A stretch of 64,000 nt of DNA from Kordiimonas laminariae (GTDB lineage: Bacteria > Pseudomonadota > Alphaproteobacteria > Sphingomonadales > Kordiimonadaceae), in assembly GCF_023008165.1 (NCBI RefSeq), contig NZ_JAKQZA010000010.1, positions 1 to 64,000 on the forward strand. Reading direction: 5' to 3'. This document shows positions 59,618 through 64,000 of the stretch, one piece after another; position 1 is the first letter of the stretch; the number at the start of each line of letters is the position of its first letter. The translations under genes were made by a program, and so were the position numbers. The notes under the pieces were generated by a model. That model searched no databases. It saw nothing but the letters and a program-made list of their open reading frames with translations, and was not told the origin of the DNA.

Positions 59618-60997
59618 ATGGCTATTGAAATTACTATGCCTGCACTTTCCCCAACGATGGAGAAAGGCACACTAGCAAAATGGCTTGTGAAAGAAGGCGA
59701 TACAATTGAAAGCGGTGATGTAATCGCTGAAATCGAAACTGATAAAGCTACGATGGAAGTTGAAGCGGTTGATGAAGGTACAGTCGCTAAAATTTACATT
59801 GAAGAAGGCGCTGAAGATGTGGCTGTTGGCACACTCATCGCCATGCTTGCTGAAGAAGATGAAGATGTTGCCAGCGTTGCAGCGGGCGGCGCTGCTGCTC
59901 TGGCACCAACGGTTACAGCTACTGTACCTGCTCAGGAAGAGGTTTTCGTGGCACCAGCTGGCCCAGTTGCCGTAGCAGTAGCTGAAGATCCTGAAATTCC
60001 TGAAGGTACAGCAATGATCAACCAGACAGTTCGCGAGAGCCTTCGTGATGCTATGGCTGAAGAAATGCGCAAAGACCCAGACGTGTTCGTTATGGGTGAA
60101 GAAGTTGCTGAATATCAGGGTGCCTATAAGGTTACTCAAGGCCTTCTAGATGAATTTGGCCCAGATAGGGTAATTGATACACCGATTACAGAACACGGCT
60201 TTGCTGGTCTTGGTGCTGGCGCAGCGTTTGCCGGCCTTAAGCCAGTGATTGAGTTCATGACGTTCAATTTCGCTATGCAGGCGATTGATCACATCATCAA
60301 CTCAGCGGCAAAAACACGGTATATGTCTGGCGGTGTTGTTGAATGTCCTATCGTATTCCGCGGCCCGAACGGTGCGGCGTCCCGTGTAGGCGCTCAGCAC
60401 AGCCAAAACTATGCGGCATGGTATGCGAATGTTCCTGGTCTCAAGGTTATTGCGCCGTATGACGCACGTGATAATAAAGCGCTTCTAAAAGCGGCAATTC
60501 AGGATCCGAACCCGGTGGTATTCCTTGAGAACGAGCTGATGTATGGTGAAACATTCGATGTTCCTGATTTGCCTGATTATACAGCGCCGATCGGTAAGGC
60601 TCGTATTTTCACTGAAGGTACAGACGTAACAATCGTTTCATACTCAATCACGGTTGGTGAAGCCATCAAGGCGGCTGAAATGCTGGCTGAAGAAGGTATC
60701 AGCGCAGAAGTGATTGATCTCCGTACAATTCGCCCCCTTGATCTTGATACGCTGATTGAAAGTGTGAAGAAAACAAACCGCTGCGTTGTTGCGGAAGAAG
60801 GTTGGCCACAGTGTTCTGTAGCAAGCGATGTTTCTGCACAGCTTATGGAGCAGGCGTTCGATTATCTGGATGCGCCGGTTACACGAGTGAACAGTGTTGA
60901 TGTACCGCTTCCATACGCTAACAACCTTGAAAAAGCAGCAGTTGTTAGCGCAGAGGATATCGTAAAAGCAGCTAAAGCTGTTTGTTACACAGATTAA
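59618..60997 (+). CDS. pdhB: pyruvate dehydrogenase E1 component subunit beta, lipoyl-domain fused
   Basis: This is the beta subunit of E1. The 459-residue protein carries an N-terminal lipoyl domain (1-80, lipoyl Lys43 in [10 protein letters not shown]), an Ala/Val/Pro-rich linker (about 85-130) and the transketolase-like beta core ([34 protein letters not shown]). The fused lipoyl domain is a known alphaproteobacterial feature. Over residues 3-49 it differs from the PdhC lipoyl domain at only two of 47 positions. A strong hairpin separates it from pdhC. Confidence 0.97.
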   Translation: MAIEITMPALSPTMEKGTLAKWLVKEGDTIESGDVIAEIETDKATMEVEAVDEGTVAKIYIEEGAEDVAVGTLIAMLAEEDEDVASVAAGGAAALAPTVTATVPAQEEVFVAPAGPVAVAVAEDPEIPEGTAMINQTVRESLRDAMAEEMRKDPDVFVMGEEVAEYQGAYKVTQGLLDEFGPDRVIDTPITEHGFAGLGAGAAFAGLKPVIEFMTFNFAMQAIDHIINSAAKTRYMSGGVVECPIVFRGPNGAASRVGAQHSQNYAAWYANVPGLKVIAPYDARDNKALLKAAIQDPNPVVFLENELMYGETFDVPDLPDYTAPIGKARIFTEGTDVTIVSYSITVGEAIKAAEMLAEEGISAEVIDLRTIRPLDLDTLIESVKKTNRCVVAEEGWPQCSVASDVSAQLMEQAFDYLDAPVTRVNSVDVPLPYANNLEKAAVVSAEDIVKAAKAVCYTD

Positions 60998-61006
60998 GAA
61001 TTGGTT

Positions 61007-61037
61007 GAAAGGAAGGGCAATGCTCTTCCTTTCCCGT
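61007..61037 (+). terminator. terminator-like hairpin between pdhB and pdhC
   Basis: GAAAGGAAGGGC (61007-61018) pairs with GCTCTTCCTTTC (61022-61033), 12 bp with one G-U pair and a 3-nt loop, followed by CCGTTTT. It could end part of the pdhAB transcript or block 3' decay. The 110-nt gap is far larger than others in this operon and may also hold a promoter for pdhC. Confidence 0.6.
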
Positions 61038-61107
61038 TTTAGATAAGAATTCAAAAAAGGCGCTGCCGGGTACGGCGGGTTAAGCCCCAAATCAAGGGAT
61101 AAGCCAA

Positions 61108-62400
61108 ATGTCTATTGAGATTTTCATGCCAGCTCTTTCTCCAACAATGGAAAAAGGTACGCTTGCAAAATGGCTCGTTAAAGAAGGCGATACAGTTGAA
61201 AGCGGCGATGTGATCGCTGAAATCGAAACCGATAAGGCGACGATGGAAGTTGAAAGCATTGATGATGGTACTGTAGCAAAAATTCTGGTTGCTGAAGGTA
61301 CAGATGATGTGCCGGTAGGCCAGATTATTGCTGTGCTCGCAGAAGATGGTGAAGAAGTTGGTGATGTAGATGTCTCTGCTGCTCCAGCGGCATCGCCTGC
61401 ACCTGTTGCTGAAGCACCAAAAGCGTTAGATACTCCTGCACCAACAACACCAGTTGCTGCACCAGCTGCTGCTCCGGCACCGTCAACAGGCGATCGCGTA
61501 AAAGCGTCGCCGCTTGCAAAACGCATTGCGAAGCAGGCTGGTCTTGATATTGCGACTGTTGCAGGCACAGGCCCGCATGGCCGTATCATCAAGCGCGATG
61601 TTGAGGCTGCGATGGCGGCTCCTCCAGCTGCAGTTCCTGCGGCAACGGCAACTACTCCAGTAACACCCGCTGCAGTGGCAGAAGCTCCAACATATGGTCC
61701 ACATGACGATATTCCATTCCGCGAAGAACGTCTGTCTGGTATGCGCAAAACTATTGCCAAACGCCTCACAGAATCTAAGACAACTGTGCCGCACTTCTAT
61801 CTCACAATTGAATGCGAGATGGATAAATTGATGGTGCAGCGCAAAGAGCTAAACAACCGCTTGGCGGACGAAGGAGTGAAACTTTCTGTGAATGACTTCA
61901 TCATCCGTGCGACAGCTCTTGCGCTTAAGAAAGTACCTGCTGCAAACGTTCAGTTCGCTGGCGACAAGATGTATTGGTATGAGCGTGCTGATATTTCAGT
62001 AGCTGTCGCTGTTGATGGTGGCCTTGTAACGCCTGTTGTTCGCAGCGCTGATAACAAGGGTCTCGCAGATATTTCCCGTGATGTGAAAGAGCTAGCTACG
62101 AAAGCACGTGACGGCAAACTAATGCCTGAAGATTATGCTGGTGGCACATTCTCTATTTCTAACCTCGGCATGTACGGCATCAAGGAATTTGGTGCAGTGA
62201 TTAATCCGCCACAGGGCGCAATCATGGCAGTTGGTGTTGGTGAACAGCGTCCGGTTGTGAAAGATGGTGCTCTTGCAGTAGCAACAGTGATGAGCTGTAC
62301 GCTTTCGTGTGATCACCGTGCAATTGACGGTGCTGTTGGTGCGGAATTCCTTGCAGCCTTCAAAGGTTACATCGAAGACCCAATCACAATGCTTCTCTAG
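61108..62400 (+). CDS. pdhC: dihydrolipoamide acetyltransferase (E2) of pyruvate dehydrogenase
   Basis: E2 forms the core of the complex and moves the acetyl group to CoA. The 430-residue protein has one lipoyl domain (1-77, Lys43), a Pro/Ala linker, the E1/E3-binding domain (about 130-170, ASPLAKRIAKQAG), a second linker, and the acyltransferase domain with His403 and Asp407 in DHRAIDGAVG. A single lipoyl domain on E2 plus one on PdhB gives two per E1/E2 pair. Confidence 0.97.
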   Translation: MSIEIFMPALSPTMEKGTLAKWLVKEGDTVESGDVIAEIETDKATMEVESIDDGTVAKILVAEGTDDVPVGQIIAVLAEDGEEVGDVDVSAAPAASPAPVAEAPKALDTPAPTTPVAAPAAAPAPSTGDRVKASPLAKRIAKQAGLDIATVAGTGPHGRIIKRDVEAAMAAPPAAVPAATATTPVTPAAVAEAPTYGPHDDIPFREERLSGMRKTIAKRLTESKTTVPHFYLTIECEMDKLMVQRKELNNRLADEGVKLSVNDFIIRATALALKKVPAANVQFAGDKMYWYERADISVAVAVDGGLVTPVVRSADNKGLADISRDVKELATKARDGKLMPEDYAGGTFSISNLGMYGIKEFGAVINPPQGAIMAVGVGEQRPVVKDGALAVATVMSCTLSCDHRAIDGAVGAEFLAAFKGYIEDPITMLL

Positions 62401-62412
62401 GAGAACCTTGCG

Positions 62413-62772
62413 ATGAACCCGGTTAATCTTGCAGAAAAACTTAAAAGTTTTAATGATCACTGGTCTCCAAAACATATTGGAGACCTTGACGGCTACCATG
62501 TGAAGCTTGCCAAAATCGAAGGGGATTTTGTTTGGCATGCACATGAAGAAGAAGATGAATTCTTCCTTGTAGTGAATGGTCGCTTCCGCATGGATTACCG
62601 GGATAAGCAGGTTTGGATTGAAGAGGGTGATATGGTTGTGGTGCCAAAAGGCGTGGAACACAAACCATTTGCCCCTGAAGAATGCAGTATCTTGTTGATC
62701 GAAAAAGCAACCACTGACCATACCGGTGGTGTTGACGATCCAAGACGTGTTGAAAATCCCGAAAGGATTTAA
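62413..62772 (+). CDS. cupin domain protein in the pdh operon
   Basis: The 119-residue protein is a single cupin barrel with both motifs intact: His42, His44 and Glu49 followed by Gly56 (WHAHEEEDEF...NG), and Gly72, Pro78, Gly80 and His83 (GDMVVVPKGVEH). It should bind a divalent metal. The substrate is unknown. It sits 12 nt after pdhC and 2 nt before lpd, so it is made together with the complex. The gene is complete, and its sequence style matches its neighbours. Confidence 0.88.
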   Translation: MNPVNLAEKLKSFNDHWSPKHIGDLDGYHVKLAKIEGDFVWHAHEEEDEFFLVVNGRFRMDYRDKQVWIEEGDMVVVPKGVEHKPFAPEECSILLIEKATTDHTGGVDDPRRVENPERI

Positions 62773-62774
62773 AA

Positions 62775-64000
62775 ATGGCGAATGCTTTTGATCTTGTTGT
62801 TATTGGCGGCGGCCCTGGTGGCTATGTTGCCGCAATCCGTGCAGCACAACTTGGTATGAATGTAGCGTGTGTTGAACGTGAGCACCTTGGTGGTATTTGT
62901 TTGAACTGGGGCTGTATCCCTACAAAAGCGCTACTTCGCTCTGCTGAAGTGTATCATTTGGCAAAGAATGCTGAACAATTTGGCCTGAAGGTTGATAATG
63001 TTCAGTTCGATCTTGATGCGATCGTAAAACGTTCACGTGGCGTTTCCGCTCAGATGAATAGCGGTATTGGCATGCTGTTGAAAAAGAATAAAGTTACTCA
63101 TATCGAAGGTGAAGCAAAGATCCTTGCTAAAGGTAAACTAGCTGTAACTGGTAAAGACGGTAAAGTAACTGAGCTTTCTGCGAAGAACACAATTATCGCA
63201 ACTGGTGCTCGTGCTCGCGAACTACCGCACTTGAAGGCGGACGGTAAACTTGTTTGGACATACAAGCACGCGCTTGCACCAAACACAATGCCGAAGAAGC
63301 TTCTAGTGATTGGTTCTGGCGCGATCGGTATCGAATTCGCCAGCTTCTTTAATGAGCTGGGTTCTGATGTGACAGTTGTTGAGATGATGGACCGAGTTCT
63401 TCCAGTAGAAGATGCTGACATCTCAAAGTTCGCAGAGAAATCCTTCAAGAAGCAGGGCATGACAATTAAAACAAATGCCTCTGTTACAGAACTTAAGCCT
63501 GGCAAAGATAGCGTAACATGCGTTGTAGAGCAAAAAGGCAAGAAGGAAGAAATCACCGTAGACCGAGTGATTATCGCAATCGGTATTCAAGGTAATACTG
63601 AAAATATCGGCCTTGAAAGCGTTGGTATTAAAACAGATCGCGGCCATATTGTTACAGATGAATACGGCTTCACTGGTGTAGATGGTTTTTGGGCTATTGG
63701 TGATGTAACCGGTGCGCCGTGGCTTGCACATAAAGCATCGCATGAGGGTGTTATCGCTGCCGAAAAAATTGGTGGCGTTAAAGGTGTTCACCCAATGGAT
63801 AAAGGTAATATCCCTGGCTGTACATACTGCCGTCCGCAGGTAGCATCTGTTGGTCTTACTGAAGCAAAAGCTAAAGAAGCAGGATATGAAATCAATGTTG
63901 GTTCATTCCCGTTCATTGGTAACGGTAAAGCTGTGGCTCTTGGCGAGCCTGAAGGTCTTGTGAAAACAATCTTTGATAAGAAAACAGGTGAACTGCTGGG
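62775..64000 (+). CDS. lpd: dihydrolipoyl dehydrogenase (partial, cut by window end)
   Basis: This flavoprotein reoxidises the lipoyl groups of the pyruvate dehydrogenase complex, using NAD+. The first 408 residues are visible; family members have about 465. The FAD motif GGGPGGYVAA is at 11-20, the redox disulfide is Cys42 and Cys47 (GGICLNWGCIPTK), the NAD site is IGSGAIGIEFASFF, and AIGDVTGAPWLAHKA is the second FAD motif. The reading frame is open to the last base. The ATG lies 2 nt after the cupin stop. Confidence 0.96.
   Translation, partial: MANAFDLVVIGGGPGGYVAAIRAAQLGMNVACVEREHLGGICLNWGCIPTKALLRSAEVYHLAKNAEQFGLKVDNVQFDLDAIVKRSRGVSAQMNSGIGMLLKKNKVTHIEGEAKILAKGKLAVTGKDGKVTELSAKNTIIATGARARELPHLKADGKLVWTYKHALAPNTMPKKLLVIGSGAIGIEFASFFNELGSDVTVVEMMDRVLPVEDADISKFAEKSFKKQGMTIKTNASVTELKPGKDSVTCVVEQKGKKEEITVDRVIIAIGIQGNTENIGLESVGIKTDRGHIVTDEYGFTGVDGFWAIGDVTGAPWLAHKASHEGVIAAEKIGGVKGVHPMDKGNIPGCTYCRPQVASVGLTEAKAKEAGYEINVGSFPFIGNGKAVALGEPEGLVKTIFDKKTGELL

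Noticed and set aside
59672-60139. 155-codon minus-strand frame inside pdhB
   Set aside because: It is antisense to a conserved coding region and rich in Cys, His and Phe, as expected from a reversed Glu/Ala/Lys-rich gene.
62119-62721. 200-codon open frame on the minus strand across pdhC and the cupin
   Set aside because: It is a shadow of two certain genes, has no ribosome site and spans their junction; its composition reflects the codon bias of the sense genes.

Overview
The window is a housekeeping stretch of an alphaproteobacterial chromosome. Evidence for this is gene order rather than database search: nuoA-N followed by birA-coaX-rnj, then mce-DUF1467-proS-lolCD-dnaE, then rpsB-tsf-pyrH-frr-uppS-cdsA-dxr-rseP-bamA-skp-fabZ, then gltA/gltX/comEC/lexA/moeA/moaC/trpCDG, and eno-ftsB-pdhABC-lpd with a lipoyl domain on PdhB. 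ProRS is the short alphaproteobacterial type, and the lexA promoter carries the alphaproteobacterial SOS box GTTC-N7-GTTC. Base composition looks moderate (below 50% GC by eye), which together with the gene order would suit a marine lineage such as Kordiimonadales or a relative. That placement is a guess.

Layout. 11-87 is tRNA-Asp with its own terminator. 330-14591 is one operon of all 14 subunits of respiratory complex I, tightly packed, continuing into birA, coaX, RNase J, mce and a DUF1467 gene and ending at a terminator near 18570. After a 400-base gap with no convincing gene come proS, lolC, lolD, a DUF1761 gene, dnaE and a NUDIX gene. A promoter and a structured leader precede rpsB-tsf, which ends at a strong terminator. 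pyrH to fabZ (29103-38025) runs translation recycling, isoprenoid and phospholipid synthesis and outer-membrane assembly. fabZ and gltA are convergent and each has its own terminator. gltA and gltX read leftward, comEC rightward, and lexA, moeA, moaC and trpC-trpD-trpG leftward. A rightward polysaccharide-deacetylase-like gene separates trpG from trpE-ppiD. tpiA, secG and pyrG, an unrecognised exported protein, eno and ftsB read rightward, each block with a terminator. The window ends in the pyruvate dehydrogenase operon pdhA-pdhB-pdhC-cupin-lpd, with lpd cut by the window edge.

Together the genes cover NADH oxidation, biotin and CoA cofactors, RNA decay, replication, translation, envelope biogenesis, the SOS response, molybdopterin and tryptophan synthesis, lower glycolysis and entry into the TCA cycle. 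There is no insertion sequence, prophage, CRISPR array, toxin-antitoxin or defence gene, and I see no undescribed system. The points most worth checking are an insertion with an EF-hand-like loop in the BamA barrel, the absence of lpxD/lpxA/lpxB around fabZ, the rpsB leader, the gene that splits the trp block, a cupin inside the pdh operon, an inverted repeat upstream of pdhA, and the unrecognised exported protein before eno.
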